Below are positions 11,121-21,036 of a DNA stretch of 64,000 bases, one piece after another. The stretch covers positions 1-64,000 of the forward strand of contig NZ_JAGDEL010000012.1 in NCBI RefSeq assembly GCF_017497975.1, read 5' to 3'. Every line of letters begins with the position of its first letter. Positions within the stretch are counted from its first letter, which is position 1. The position numbers and the translations under genes were made by a program. The notes under the pieces are model-generated. The model had not been told where the DNA came from and did not search any database. It saw only the letters and a program-made list of their open reading frames with translations. Source of the stretch: Metabacillus bambusae (GTDB lineage Bacteria; Bacillota; Bacilli; Bacillales; Bacillaceae).

Positions 11121-12090
11121 AACCTTTATGAGATTTGTCATTAGCTATGTCAGTACTAGTTTGAGAATCAGCCTTTTTCCCCCACCATGTAGCAAGGAGC
11201 GGTCCGGAAATATTATGCCACACACTGAAGATTGCACTTGGTACTGCCGACAATGGTGAAAAATGGGCAACAGCTAAAGCTGCACCTAAACCCGAGTTCT
11301 GCATTCCTACCTCAATCGAGATTGCTTTTTGATCTGCAAAATTCAGCTTTAACAATTTCGCTAAAACGTACCCTAAAAGAAGTCCTAACACATTGTGTAA
11401 AACAACAATTGAAAAGATTAAAAGTCCAGTTTCAGCAATTTTACCTGAATTAACAGCAACAACAGCTGCAGCCACTGCTACAATCCCAACAACTGAAATT
11501 AGTGGTAATACAGCAACACTTTTTTCGACCTGTTTACGGAATAATAATTTAACAACAATTCCTAAAACAATTGGTACTAACACAATCTGGACAATTGATA
11601 AAAATAACGAACCAGCAGATACCGGTAACCATTTACTTGCGAACAACAATGTAAGTGCAGGTGTTAAAATTGGTGCTAATAATGTTGAAACAGAAGTAAC
11701 TGCAACAGACAATGCTGTGTTCCCTTTCGCTAAAAATGTCATAACGTTTGAAGCAGTACCACCTGGGCAACAACCAACTAAAATGACTCCTACAGCTACC
11801 TCTGGTTCTAATTGAAATAACGTAGCAAGACCGAACGCCAACAATGGCATGATCGTATATTGTGCTATCACTCCAACAATAACGCTTTTTGGTGCTTGAA
11901 ACACTGCTTTAAAATCCTGTAGGGATAAAGTTAAGCCCATACCAAACATTATAATGCCTAATAAAAGTGCAATATGAGGGGCGATCCAAGTAAAGCCTCC
12001 TGGGATAAAAAACGCTAAAATGGCAAAAACAATAACCCATACAGCAAATGTGTCGCCAGCTTTTTTACTTAACTTCTCTAAAAAATTCAT
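11119..12090 (-). CDS. Bile acid:sodium symporter (BASS) family transporter
   Basis: 323-aa integral membrane protein with about 9-10 hydrophobic segments. The family's core motif CCPGGTASNVMTFLAKG is present near residues 107-123, and EVGMQNSGLGAALA, the second conserved cross-over motif, lies near residue 262. The BASS family couples Na+ to uptake of organic anions; the Bacillus substrate (YocS-type proteins) cannot be told from sequence. ATG 12090 has AAGGAGG 9 nt upstream. A single-gene unit with its own terminator. Confidence 0.85.
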   Translation of the reverse strand: MNFLEKLSKKAGDTFAVWVIVFAILAFFIPGGFTWIAPHIALLLGIIMFGMGLTLSLQDFKAVFQAPKSVIVGVIAQYTIMPLLAFGLATLFQLEPEVAVGVILVGCCPGGTASNVMTFLAKGNTALSVAVTSVSTLLAPILTPALTLLFASKWLPVSAGSLFLSIVQIVLVPIVLGIVVKLLFRKQVEKSVAVLPLISVVGIVAVAAAVVAVNSGKIAETGLLIFSIVVLHNVLGLLLGYVLAKLLKLNFADQKAISIEVGMQNSGLGAALAVAHFSPLSAVPSAIFSVWHNISGPLLATWWGKKADSQTSTDIANDKSHKG

Positions 12091-12330
12091 GTTTTCTCAA
12101 CCTCCTTTTAAGAATTATATAATAGTATTCTGAAATTTCAATGTTTATTTATAAAGCGGGAAATTATTGCAAGTAATTTGTAAGGGATTGTTACAGGTTT
12201 TATAAAAGGTTTGAAAAAACAGGAAGGCATCGTCATTCTGGTTAGTGCTCGTTAATGTTAGATTGATCTCACCAAATTTAGCCTTTGACCCGCCAAATTG
12301 GAAGGGTATTCCGTAAAAGTAGAAAAGTCT

Positions 12331-12364
12331 AACTAATTTAAAAAGACTCCTCATAGAGGAGCCC
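12331..12364 (-). terminator. Terminator of the yteA-like gene
   Basis: Reverse-strand stem GGCTCCTC / GAGGAGTC with a TAT loop and five T, starting 5 nt past the stop at 12369. The 240 bp from here to 12090 hold no credible gene; a 75-codon reverse frame there overlaps this hairpin and has no ribosome site. Confidence 0.8.
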
Positions 12365-12368
12365 GTCA

Positions 12369-13124
12369 TCACACTTCATCTTCCGTATATGGATCTTTTT
12401 CATAACCAGGCAAATCACCAAAAATGGTCATCAATCCTTCTTCATCAAGCATATCTTCATACTTCTCATGCTGATTAGAAGGGTACACAGTGATTTCTTT
12501 TCCCTCAATATCAGTACCTACAAAATTTTCATAATCCTCTACATAGCCATCGGGTTCTTCTGATTCCATATACATATCGTTGTAGTGATCTTTTGGGTAT
12601 GTTAAATCGGATGGTGTTTCAGATGAACCAAAGCTATTGACGATTTGATAAGCATCTTCGGCATCAAAGGCGACATTTTCATCTTGATCATCATAGTTGA
12701 ATTTTCCGAATGGAGGCATAAGGACACCTTCTTCAATCGGTCGATTATGAGAGACAACCTGTTCTGGTGCATGCTCTTTACATGTTGTAGCTGTTGGTAT
12801 TGCATCAAGTCGATCAAGCGGGATATCCATTCCGCATACTTCACATTTGCCATAAGTTCCGTTATCAACAGCCTGGAGAGCACGGTCTATATCAGTTAAT
12901 TCCTCTTCAGTATGCTCATTTAGTGCAATGTCTTTTTCGCGCTCATATAATTCGGTTGCTTCATCTGCTGGGTGGTTGTCATAGCTTGAGAGCTCACCAA
13001 CTGATTCATGTGCATGTCCTTCTTCTAAGCCGTAATGTCCATTCATTTCAAAGCGTTGTTCAATCTCATCCTTCATTTTTAATAGCTGTGAACGGAAGGT
13101 CTCTAGTTGTTGTGAACTTAGCAT
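12369..13124 (-). CDS. yteA: YteA-type DksA/TraR zinc-finger family protein
   Basis: 251-aa acidic protein. The N-terminal half is a coiled-coil helix (LKMKDEIEQRFEMNG) leading into SYDNHPADEATELYEREKD and then a DksA/TraR-type finger with CEVCGMDIP and a CKEHAPE second half (CxxC near residues 96-99, a single Cys in the second pair). The C-terminal part (ENFVGTDIEGKEITVYPSN) is what marks the YteA family, described as sporulation-associated. I start at ATG 13124, 10 nt from AAGGAG; GTG 13133 leaves almost no spacing. It sits between the transporter and menA, each with its own terminator. Confidence 0.88.
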   Translation of the reverse strand: MLSSQQLETFRSQLLKMKDEIEQRFEMNGHYGLEEGHAHESVGELSSYDNHPADEATELYEREKDIALNEHTEEELTDIDRALQAVDNGTYGKCEVCGMDIPLDRLDAIPTATTCKEHAPEQVVSHNRPIEEGVLMPPFGKFNYDDQDENVAFDAEDAYQIVNSFGSSETPSDLTYPKDHYNDMYMESEEPDGYVEDYENFVGTDIEGKEITVYPSNQHEKYEDMLDEEGLMTIFGDLPGYEKDPYTEDEV

Positions 13125-13210
13125 GCCATCCACGCTCCTTCCTTAATTATATTTCTACTACCTATTATGAGCAGTTAACATGAAATCATGATTGTAAATA
13201 ATTACACACA

Positions 13211-13237
13211 AAAAAACACGGCTTTAATCCGTGTTTT
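13211..13237 (-). terminator. Terminator of menA
   Basis: AACACGG / CCGTGTT stem with a 6-nt loop, flanked by A7 and T5, so it can work in either direction. It begins 8 nt after the menA stop on the reverse strand. Confidence 0.8.
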
Positions 13238-13244
13238 TCATGTA

Positions 13245-14177
13245 TTAGAAATAATGACCTATAAATAAACCGAGTGCTAACAAAAATCCAAATTGTACAT
13301 TTGTTTGTGCCGTAGCCTTCATTGCTGGCATCATTTCTATTGGACGAACTTTTCCAATAAACTGCTTCACTGCTGATATAGCTTTTGGAATGCTTAACAA
13401 TACAGCTAATGACCAGAAAGTAGCCAAACCGCTTAAGACTAGGATCAAGGTGATGATATAGGAAGCAATAAACATAAGAGCTAGAAAACGAATTGAATTT
13501 TTTCTTCCTAATAATATAGCTAGTGTTTTTCGTCCATTTTCTTTATCACCATCTAAATCGCGAATATTGTTAGCAGTTAAAATTGCTCCCACTAAAATCG
13601 CAATTGGAACAGAAAATAAAAAGATCGTAAATAAAAAGGTTTCTGTTTGAATAAAATAGGCAATTAATATGATAACAGTACCCATAAAGAAACCAGCAAC
13701 AAGTTCGCCAAAAGGTGTGTAGGCAATGGGAATAGGTCCCCCTGTATAATAGTATCCTGCTGCCATACATACGATACCTATTAAAGCAATCCACCATGAA
13801 GACATCATGCAAATATAAATACCAATAACTGTTGCGATCGAAAGGAAAATAATAGCTAAGTATAGAACTGTTTGTGCCTTGATTCCATTACGAACAATGG
13901 CACCACCAATTCCTACAGATGATTCATTATCTAAACCGCGTTTATAATCAAAGTACTCATTAAACATATTTGTTGCTGCTTGAATAAGAATTGATGCAAT
14001 TAGCATGGCAATGAATAATGTGAGCTTTATTGATCCTTCGTTCAAAGCTAACACAGTTCCAATTGTAACCGGGATAAATGCAGCAGATAATGTATGTGGA
14101 CGAAGAAGTTTCCACCATATCCTCCAGCCTTTGTCCTGATTTATAGAAGGAACTTGCGGCGTTGTCTGAGGTTGCAT
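13245..14177 (-). CDS. menA: 1,4-dihydroxy-2-naphthoate polyprenyltransferase MenA
   Basis: UbiA-superfamily membrane enzyme that attaches the polyprenyl tail to 1,4-dihydroxy-2-naphthoate. It has about eight transmembrane segments. The two Asp-rich motifs that bind Mg-diphosphate are visible: NEYFDYKRGLDNE and NNIRDLDGDKENGRKT. ATG 14177 has AAGGAG 7 nt upstream; the longer frame to 14258 has no site. 310 aa, normal length. It diverges from menF, so the last steps of menaquinone synthesis flank the men operon here. In B. subtilis, from memory, menA is elsewhere. Confidence 0.92.
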   Translation of the reverse strand: MQPQTTPQVPSINQDKGWRIWWKLLRPHTLSAAFIPVTIGTVLALNEGSIKLTLFIAMLIASILIQAATNMFNEYFDYKRGLDNESSVGIGGAIVRNGIKAQTVLYLAIIFLSIATVIGIYICMMSSWWIALIGIVCMAAGYYYTGGPIPIAYTPFGELVAGFFMGTVIILIAYFIQTETFLFTIFLFSVPIAILVGAILTANNIRDLDGDKENGRKTLAILLGRKNSIRFLALMFIASYIITLILVLSGLATFWSLAVLLSIPKAISAVKQFIGKVRPIEMMPAMKATAQTNVQFGFLLALGLFIGHYF

Positions 14178-14497
14178 ATAATTACTCCTTTTTTGAAAGA
14201 TAAAAAAGTATAAGTTTTTATACAATTGTTCATGTCTAGCGCTAGGAGACATCGGCATGTTCTATGTTTGTCTTACAAGTTTTATTTAAAAGTAACGACT
14301 CCCAAACAATAGTTTAGAAAAATAACATAGGGGTGTCAATCCTTTTCGGTACAACATTCCTAGCTTATTATTACCAGTAATACCTATAAAATGATTGTTC
14401 ATTTCAATACGTTTTCATTTTAATCCTGAACGACAAGATATATAATAAGGATATATTACGATATTAAAGACAAATTTCATAAGACGAATCCATTCTA
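14178..14497. other. Divergent menA-menF intergenic region
   Basis: About 320 bp. The menF promoter lies at its right edge. I see no ORF with a ribosome site and no riboswitch-like element in the rest. Confidence 0.5.
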
Positions 14498-14526
14498 TTG
14501 ACACACCTATTCTGTAGGTGTATCTT
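14498..14526 (+). promoter_or_regulatory. menF promoter with palindromic spacer
   Basis: TTGACA at 14498-14503, a 17-bp spacer, then TATCTT at 14521-14526. The spacer holds a perfect inverted repeat, ACACCTA-N5-TAGGTGT, spanning 14503-14521 and so reaching from the -35 hexamer to the -10 hexamer. The position suggests an operator. It lies 35 nt before the menF start. Confidence 0.65.
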
Positions 14527-14560
14527 AGTATAAGCAATTTTCGGTGTCGGGGGGATAAGC

Positions 14561-15973
14561 TTGATAACAACTTTGGATCATACAATAAAAGAATATATAC
14601 AACATGCATTGGAAGAGGCAAAACAAACGAATCAATCGGTGATCGTTAGCCATATTAAAGAAGTGGATGCAATTGACCCCCTCCATTTTTTTGCCTTAGG
14701 TGAAGAAATATACTTAGGAGAACGTTTCTTTTGGTCTACGCCAACTGCAGATTTTACAATGGTAGGTTTAGGAAACGAGCTTGTGCTTGAAAATGAAATT
14801 CACACATCTGATCGGTTTCAGAAAATTGAAAAAGAATGGAAGCGTTTTAATAAGAAGGTAATTGCAGATCATAAGAAACAAGTTGGGACAGGCCCTCTTT
14901 TATTTGGTGGTTTTTCTTTTGATCCAATTAAAGAAAAGGATGAGCTTTGGGATGCATTTTCTGAAGCAAAATTTGTATTGCCTACGAATATGTTAACCGT
15001 TTTTAAAAACAAAACATATATCACAATAAATAAATTAATTACACCAATGGATCACTTGGACACGTGTATCAAACATTTCGAGCAGGTAGGTGAAAAGGAA
15101 TTTACTCTGTTTCCTTATCAAATAGATTGTGAAAAAGGTAACGAATTCGCCTCGATCGAATTAAAAACAACTGAATGGGTAGAAGCAGTTCAACGAGCAA
15201 CGGCTGATATTCGAGCTAGTGAAATAGACAAGGTAGTGTTAGCGAGAGAAGTTCATCTAGAATTTACTGAAAGAATCGATCCATATCAAGTAGTGGGGCG
15301 TCTACAAAAAGAACAACCTACAAGCTTCATTTTTGAATTCGAAAATGGTCTTCAGCATTTTGTCGGTGCTACACCTGAGAGATTAATTAAAAAAGAAGAA
15401 AATCAAGTTCTTTCTACATGTCTTGCTGGATCAATTAAAAGAGGGAAAACAAAAAATGAAGATAAATTGCTCGGTAACCAGCTATTACATGATGATAAGA
15501 ACTTAATAGAGCATGATATTGTTGTGAAAATGATTAAAGATGCGTTTGAACATTGTTGCTTTGAGGTAAGTGCGCCTGAAGCTCCTGCTTTATTAAAAAC
15601 AAAAAATATCCAACATTTATATACACCTGTTAAAGGCTTTGCAAAGAAAGGTCATACTTTGCTTTCTATGGTTGAAAGGTTGCACCCTACTCCAGCTTTA
15701 GGAGGATTTCCAAAGGAAAAGGCGATCGAAAAAATACGAGAACTAGAACCTATGCATAGAGGATGGTATGCTGCACCTGTTGGATGGATCGATCATGAAG
15801 ACAATGGTGAATTTGTTGTTGCGATACGTTCGGGGTTGATTGAAGGCAACCGAGCAGCCTTATTTGCGGGTTGTGGTATTGTAGAAGAATCTGATCCAGA
15901 ATCGGAATACTTCGAAACAAAAATGAAATTAAAGCCAATGTTATCAGCGTTAGGAGGGGTAGAAAATGAATGA
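14561..15973 (+). CDS. menF: Isochorismate synthase MenF
   Basis: Converts chorismate to isochorismate, the first menaquinone-specific step. The chorismate-binding domain fills the C-terminal two thirds: DKVVLAREVHL, FVGATPERLIKK, STCLAGSIKRG, HPTPALGGFPKEKA and AGCGIVEESDPESEY with the Mg-binding acidic residues. 470 aa, usual size. The start is TTG 14561, 4 nt after a GGGGGGAT tract; no nearer ATG fits the N-terminus. It overlaps menD by 8 nt. Confidence 0.95.
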   Translation: MITTLDHTIKEYIQHALEEAKQTNQSVIVSHIKEVDAIDPLHFFALGEEIYLGERFFWSTPTADFTMVGLGNELVLENEIHTSDRFQKIEKEWKRFNKKVIADHKKQVGTGPLLFGGFSFDPIKEKDELWDAFSEAKFVLPTNMLTVFKNKTYITINKLITPMDHLDTCIKHFEQVGEKEFTLFPYQIDCEKGNEFASIELKTTEWVEAVQRATADIRASEIDKVVLAREVHLEFTERIDPYQVVGRLQKEQPTSFIFEFENGLQHFVGATPERLIKKEENQVLSTCLAGSIKRGKTKNEDKLLGNQLLHDDKNLIEHDIVVKMIKDAFEHCCFEVSAPEAPALLKTKNIQHLYTPVKGFAKKGHTLLSMVERLHPTPALGGFPKEKAIEKIRELEPMHRGWYAAPVGWIDHEDNGEFVVAIRSGLIEGNRAALFAGCGIVEESDPESEYFETKMKLKPMLSALGGVENE

Positions 15974-17714
15974 AGTTGATTCATTTACACAGTATGTAGC
16001 AAGCTTTGTTGATGAATTAGTAAGCTCTGGTGTAGATAAGGTTGTTATTAGTCCAGGTTCACGCTCTACACCCTTAGCTATCCTAATGGCAGAGCATCCA
16101 GAGCTTAAGTGTTACATTAATATTGATGAGAGATCAGCAGGCTTTTTTGCACTAGGGATCGCCAAGTCGCAAAAAAAGCCTGTTGCCTTGCTTTGTACAT
16201 CAGGAACCGCTGCTGCCAATTATTATCCAGCAATTGTAGAAGCACATTATGCTAGGGTTCCACTACTAATATTAACTGCAGACAGACCTCATGAACTAAG
16301 AGATGTTGGTGCACCTCAAGCAATCGACCAACTTCATATGTATGCTAACTACCCGAAATGGTTTGTTGACCTTGCATTACCAGAAGAACAACCTAATATG
16401 CTCCGGTATGCAAGAACAGTGGCAGCGAGAGCAGTTGGAACAGCAAAAACAAGTCCTGCTGGAGTAGTTCATTTAAACTTTCCATTTCGAGAGCCATTGA
16501 TTCCTAATTTAAACATTCCTAACTTGTGGAGTAAACATGATTCAAGAAGTACCTATTTACATATATCACCGACAAATCCAATTTTACCAGAGGGTGAAAT
16601 GGATAAAATTGCGAATCTTTTTGAAGAAACATCCAATGGCTTAATTATTTGTGGGGAACATTATGATCAGGAGTTTGTTGAGAATGTTCGAAAACTATCA
16701 GAGTATTTGAATTTTCCTGTTTTAGCAGATCCTTTGTCACAATTGAGAGCTGGTGTGCATAATAAGCGGGGGATTGTGGATAGCTATGACTCAATCTTAA
16801 AGGACAAAGAATTAGTAGAAGAGCTCAAGCCTGAAGTTGTCATTCGCTTTGGGGCAATGCCTGTGTCAAAACCACTTATGCTAATGTTGAAAAATAATCC
16901 TGATATTATCCAAATTGTCGTTGACCAGGGTGGAACCTACCGAGATCCAACGCTCAACGCTTCACACTTGGTAACATGTGATGAAAACGTTTTTTGTCAG
17001 AGCATAATCAGGAAAGTAAATAAAAAACAGGCTTCTCGTTTTTATCAATCCTGGATCCAAAGTGATAAGTTATATTGGGAAATGATAAACCAATTATTAG
17101 AACAAATAACAGAGTTGTTTGAAGGGAAAATTGTTCGAGAGCTTCAGCAGTTTTTACCAGATCGAAGCACACTTTTTGTAGGAAATAGCATGCCCATTCG
17201 CGATGTTGATACATTTTTTGGACATACTAACAAGGATATTACGATTATGGCAAATCGGGGAGCAAGTGGCATTGATGGGATCGTGTCGACTGCACTAGGA
17301 GCTAGTGTAGATGCGGAACAACCAACGTTCCTATTAATCGGTGATTTATCTTTTTATCATGATTTAAACGGACTTTTAGCTGCAAAAATGAACAATCTCG
17401 ATCTAACGATTCTTTTGATTAATAACGATGGTGGCGGAATTTTCTCCTTTTTGCCACAGTCTAATGAAGAAAAACATTTTGAAACATTGTATGGAACGCC
17501 AATTGGTTTAGACTTTTCCAAAGTTGTTGACATGTATGATGGTTCATATCTAAAAGTCGAAAGCTGGGAAGAATTACATACATCTCTTCATTCAACCATG
17601 TCCAAGAAGGGTCTAAAGGTAATCGAAATACCAACAGATCGAAAAACTCGTGTCAAAGTTCATCGGGAATTGTTAGATCATGTTTCCCAGGAAATAAGAA
17701 AAGTGTTGAAATAA
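15966..17714 (+). CDS. menD: SEPHCHC synthase MenD
   Basis: Thiamine-diphosphate enzyme joining isochorismate and 2-oxoglutarate. The pyrimidine-binding half begins SPGSRSTPLAILMAEHPE with the catalytic Glu in NIDERSAGFFALG. The C-terminal ThDP/Mg motif runs GDLSFYHDLNGLL ... NNDGGGIFSF. 582 aa, normal. ATG 15966 lies inside the end of menF, with AGGAGG 8-13 nt upstream. Second gene of menFDHB. Confidence 0.96.
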   Translation: MNEVDSFTQYVASFVDELVSSGVDKVVISPGSRSTPLAILMAEHPELKCYINIDERSAGFFALGIAKSQKKPVALLCTSGTAAANYYPAIVEAHYARVPLLILTADRPHELRDVGAPQAIDQLHMYANYPKWFVDLALPEEQPNMLRYARTVAARAVGTAKTSPAGVVHLNFPFREPLIPNLNIPNLWSKHDSRSTYLHISPTNPILPEGEMDKIANLFEETSNGLIICGEHYDQEFVENVRKLSEYLNFPVLADPLSQLRAGVHNKRGIVDSYDSILKDKELVEELKPEVVIRFGAMPVSKPLMLMLKNNPDIIQIVVDQGGTYRDPTLNASHLVTCDENVFCQSIIRKVNKKQASRFYQSWIQSDKLYWEMINQLLEQITELFEGKIVRELQQFLPDRSTLFVGNSMPIRDVDTFFGHTNKDITIMANRGASGIDGIVSTALGASVDAEQPTFLLIGDLSFYHDLNGLLAAKMNNLDLTILLINNDGGGIFSFLPQSNEEKHFETLYGTPIGLDFSKVVDMYDGSYLKVESWEELHTSLHSTMSKKGLKVIEIPTDRKTRVKVHRELLDHVSQEIRKVLK

Positions 17715-18526
17715 TGAAAATAAGGGGCATACATTACCACGTAGATGTTTATTCTGAAGGAGAACCACTGGTTTTACTTCATGGTTTTACAGGATCTTCT
17801 CATAACTGGAAGACCGTTATGAATGATTTAAGGAATTGTACCTTTATATTGATCGACATTATTGGCCATGGGAAAACAGAAAGTCCTGAAGCTCCTTCTA
17901 GATATAGAATGGAGGAAGTTGTAACGGACATTGCAAGTATTTTAGACGAAATAAAGATCGAGAAAGCAAATTTCCTCGGCTATTCAATGGGAGGGCGGCT
18001 TGCTTTATCCTTTGCAGCAACCTATCCTAACAGAGTAAATAAATTAATTTTAGAGAGTAGTTCACCTGGTTTAAAGATTGTAGAAGAACGGGAAAAGCGG
18101 AAACTTAAAGATGAAAAGCTAGCTAGTGAAATTGTTAGAGAAGGTATCGTCAAATTTGTTGAAAGCTGGGAAAACATTCCGCTATTTGCTACACAAAAAC
18201 GATTACCGATACAGCAAAGAAGTTTGATTAGGCAGCAAAGATTACAAAACTCACCTCTTGGCTTGGCAAATAGTTTGATTGGGATGGGGACTGGTGCTCA
18301 AGGTTCTTTGTGGGAAGAGCTTACGAATATAAATATTCCAGTTCTCCTCTTGTGTGGAGAATTAGATAAGAAGTTTTGTAATATAGCTAAAAACATGGAC
18401 GAGCTTCTTTCTAAATCAGTCGTAAAACAAATAAATGACGCTGGTCATGCAATTCATGTGGAACAACCGCGAATTTTTGGTAAAATAGTAAATGAGTTTT
18501 TAAATACAGATGAGTCTGTTAACTAG
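17714..18526 (+). CDS. menH: SHCHC synthase MenH (alpha/beta hydrolase)
   Basis: Alpha/beta-hydrolase that eliminates pyruvate from [20 protein letters not shown] gives the oxyanion side, [10 protein letters not shown] holds the nucleophile Ser, CGELDKKF the Asp and [12 protein letters not shown] the His. 270 aa. Its ATG overlaps the menD stop in TAATG, so translation is coupled. The position between menD and menB matches YtxM of B. subtilis. Confidence 0.93.
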   Translation: MKIRGIHYHVDVYSEGEPLVLLHGFTGSSHNWKTVMNDLRNCTFILIDIIGHGKTESPEAPSRYRMEEVVTDIASILDEIKIEKANFLGYSMGGRLALSFAATYPNRVNKLILESSSPGLKIVEEREKRKLKDEKLASEIVREGIVKFVESWENIPLFATQKRLPIQQRSLIRQQRLQNSPLGLANSLIGMGTGAQGSLWEELTNINIPVLLLCGELDKKFCNIAKNMDELLSKSVVKQINDAGHAIHVEQPRIFGKIVNEFLNTDESVN

Positions 18527-18537
18527 GAGGATTAAAT

Positions 18538-19356
18538 ATGGCAATTGAATGGGTTACCGAACGCAAGTATGAAGAAATTATCTATCAAACATATAATGGA
18601 ATTGCAAAAATCTCAATTAATCGTCCACACGTACATAATGCTTTTACGCCAAAAACAGTTATGGAATTAATTGATGCATTTGCATATGCTCGTGATGATG
18701 AGAACGTTGGAGTGATTATCTTAACGGGTGAAGGTGGAAAAGCATTTTGTTCTGGTGGAGATCAGAAAGTTAGAGGACACGGTGGATATGTAGGAGATGA
18801 TCAAATCCCACGTCTAAATGTTCTCGATTTACAACGCTTAATCCGAGTAATTCCAAAACCTGTTATCGCAATGGTCGCTGGATATGCAATCGGTGGCGGC
18901 CATGTATTACATATTGTTTGTGACCTAACAATTGCTGCAGACAATGCAGTATTTGGACAAACAGGTCCGAAAGTAGGAAGCTTTGATGCGGGTTATGGTT
19001 CAGGCTATCTTGCAAGAATCGTTGGTCACAAGAAAGCTCGTGAAATTTGGTTCCTATGCAGACAATACAATGCACAAGAAGCGTTGGATATGGGATTAGT
19101 AAACACTGTAGTTCCACTCGATCAATTAGAAGCAGAAACAGTGCAATGGTGTGAAGAAATTTTGGAGAAGAGCCCAACAGCGATCCGCTTCTTAAAAGCA
19201 GCATTCAACGCTGACACTGATGGACTTGCAGGAATTCAACAATTTGCTGGTGATGCGACATTACTATACTATACGACAGATGAGGCAAAAGAAGGTCGTG
19301 ACGCATTTAAAGAAAAGCGTACTCCAGACTTTAAGCAATTCCCTCGTTTCCCTTAA
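18538..19356 (+). CDS. menB: 1,4-dihydroxy-2-naphthoyl-CoA synthase MenB
   Basis: Crotonase-family enzyme that closes the naphthoquinone ring of o-succinylbenzoyl-CoA. Visible motifs are [17 protein letters not shown] (oxyanion and substrate loop), [14 protein letters not shown] and [14 protein letters not shown]. 272 aa, standard. AGGAGG lies 7 nt before ATG 18538. A terminator follows, so menEC may depend partly on read-through or on a separate promoter. Confidence 0.96.
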   Translation: MAIEWVTERKYEEIIYQTYNGIAKISINRPHVHNAFTPKTVMELIDAFAYARDDENVGVIILTGEGGKAFCSGGDQKVRGHGGYVGDDQIPRLNVLDLQRLIRVIPKPVIAMVAGYAIGGGHVLHIVCDLTIAADNAVFGQTGPKVGSFDAGYGSGYLARIVGHKKAREIWFLCRQYNAQEALDMGLVNTVVPLDQLEAETVQWCEEILEKSPTAIRFLKAAFNADTDGLAGIQQFAGDATLLYYTTDEAKEGRDAFKEKRTPDFKQFPRFP

Positions 19357-19378
19357 TAAGCTAAATAATATGTGTTTG

Positions 19379-19414
19379 ACAGCTTGATGATTAGCGACTC
19401 ATCAAGCTGTTTTT
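19379..19414 (+). terminator. Terminator between menB and menE
   Basis: Perfect 12-bp stem ACAGCTTGATGA / TCATCAAGCTGT with an 8-nt loop and T5. Placed inside the men cluster, it may lower menEC expression relative to menFDHB. Confidence 0.88.
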
Positions 19415-19551
19415 ATTAAAATTCTTTTCAAAATGTCTAGAGCCTTGAGTCTTGAATTAGTTTTTGTTTTAAAAGCAATCTCTTAGAAATCAGCCTTTTA
19501 TTAAAGATTAAACAGAGAATTTACGCATTACTTATATTTGGTGGTGGAAAC

Positions 19552-21027
19552 ATGAATCAATTTATGCCTAATTGGTTAAAGCAACGTGCAGAGCTTACAC
19601 CTGATCGACTCGCAATAAAAACAGATGAAGATGTGCTTTCCTTTCAGCAACTTTATACTAGAGTAAAACAACGTGCACACCTGTTATCATTATCTGGTGT
19701 TAAGTCAGGTCATCATACTGCAATATTAATGAAAAATAGTATTGAAATGGTTGAAACAATTTATGCGGTTATGTTTATTGGGGCAGTGGCTGTTATGTTA
19801 AACACTCGTCTATCAGATCATGAATTAGAATGGCAGGTTCTTGATGTAGAAGCAATTCATATAATTTGTAACCAAGTATTTCTGGATAAAATAAATGGTC
19901 TGAAGGACATGAAAAATATCATTGTAAGTGAAGATATTCATAAAGTAAATAATGAAGTACAAAGTGTCATAAATTTTGATGAAGATTATTCTCCAGACCA
20001 AGTAGCCACAATTATGTATACATCTGGAACAACAGGGAATCCGAAAGGCGTAATGCAAACATTCGGAAATCACTGGTCAAGTGCAATCGGTTCTGCTTTG
20101 AATTTAGGGTTACAGTCTAATGATCGCTGGCTGTTAGCAGTTCCACTTTTTCACATTAGTGGCTTATCAATTTTAATGCGTAGTGTGATTTATGGAATGG
20201 GGATTATCTTACTCGAACGTTTTGATGCTAATAAAATGAATGAAGCCATTATCCAGGATAAGGTTACAATTGTTTCAGTTGTTACAACGATGCTCCAACA
20301 GATGCTTGAAAAGTTGGACAAACAGCAATATCCTGATTCATTTCGTTGTATGCTTGCAGGTGGTGGTCCTGTCCCCAAAAGCTTACTTGAGGAATGTCAA
20401 AGACGACAAATCCCAGTCTATCAAACATATGGAATGACTGAAACCTCTTCACAGGTGGTCACTTTGACTCCTGAGCATAGTATGAAAAAGTTGGGATCTG
20501 CAGGAAAGCCATTATTTTCGTGTCAGATAAAAATTGTGAAAGACGGAAAAGAATGCCTAGCAAATGAAGAGGGAGAAATACTTGTTAAAGGTCCCAACAT
20601 AACAAAAGGCTATTGGAAGAGAGCAGAAGCAACGGAAGAAGCTATTCAGGGTGGCTGGCTCTATACTGGAGACCAAGGATACAAAGATAACGACGGCTTT
20701 TTATTTGTACTTGACCGTCGTTCCGATTTAATCATCTCTGGTGGGGAAAATGTCTACCCTGCTGAAATTGAAGCAATATTGCTCTCACATCCTAAGATTA
20801 GGGATGCAGGGGTAGTCGGTGTTGAAGATGAAAAATGGGGGCAGACCCCATTTGCATTTGTAGTTTTATATGAAGAGCTATCTAAAGTAGAACTTGTAGA
20901 ATATTGCAAAGAGCGTTTAGCCGCTTACAAAGTACCAAAAGATTTCAAGATAATGGATGAACTTCCAAGGAATGCGTCAAATAAGCTACTCCGTAGAGAA
21001 TTAAAAGATTGGCTAAATAAGGGATGA
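19552..21027 (+). CDS. menE: o-Succinylbenzoate-CoA ligase MenE
   Basis: ANL-superfamily adenylating enzyme that activates o-succinylbenzoate to its CoA ester. P-loop YTSGTTGNPKGVMQ near residues 154-167, then YGMTETSSQV and the hinge/C-domain sequence YTGDQGYKDNDGFLFVLDR with ISGGENVYPAEIEA. The catalytic Lys is in NASNKLLRRELK near the C-terminus. 491 aa. The ribosome site (GGTGGTGG) is mediocre. It is followed by menC after 9 nt. Confidence 0.95.
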   Translation: MNQFMPNWLKQRAELTPDRLAIKTDEDVLSFQQLYTRVKQRAHLLSLSGVKSGHHTAILMKNSIEMVETIYAVMFIGAVAVMLNTRLSDHELEWQVLDVEAIHIICNQVFLDKINGLKDMKNIIVSEDIHKVNNEVQSVINFDEDYSPDQVATIMYTSGTTGNPKGVMQTFGNHWSSAIGSALNLGLQSNDRWLLAVPLFHISGLSILMRSVIYGMGIILLERFDANKMNEAIIQDKVTIVSVVTTMLQQMLEKLDKQQYPDSFRCMLAGGGPVPKSLLEECQRRQIPVYQTYGMTETSSQVVTLTPEHSMKKLGSAGKPLFSCQIKIVKDGKECLANEEGEILVKGPNITKGYWKRAEATEEAIQGGWLYTGDQGYKDNDGFLFVLDRRSDLIISGGENVYPAEIEAILLSHPKIRDAGVVGVEDEKWGQTPFAFVVLYEELSKVELVEYCKERLAAYKVPKDFKIMDELPRNASNKLLRRELKDWLNKG

Positions 21028-21036
21028 AGCGATGAA

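Noticed and set aside
11393-11815. 140-codon Thr-rich forward ORF opposite the BASS transporter
   Set aside because: Composition (Thr/Ala/Asn) is the expected antisense reading of a membrane-protein gene; no ribosome site.
12145-12372. 75-codon reverse ORF after yteA
   Set aside because: It begins in the end of yteA, contains the yteA terminator and lacks a ribosome site.
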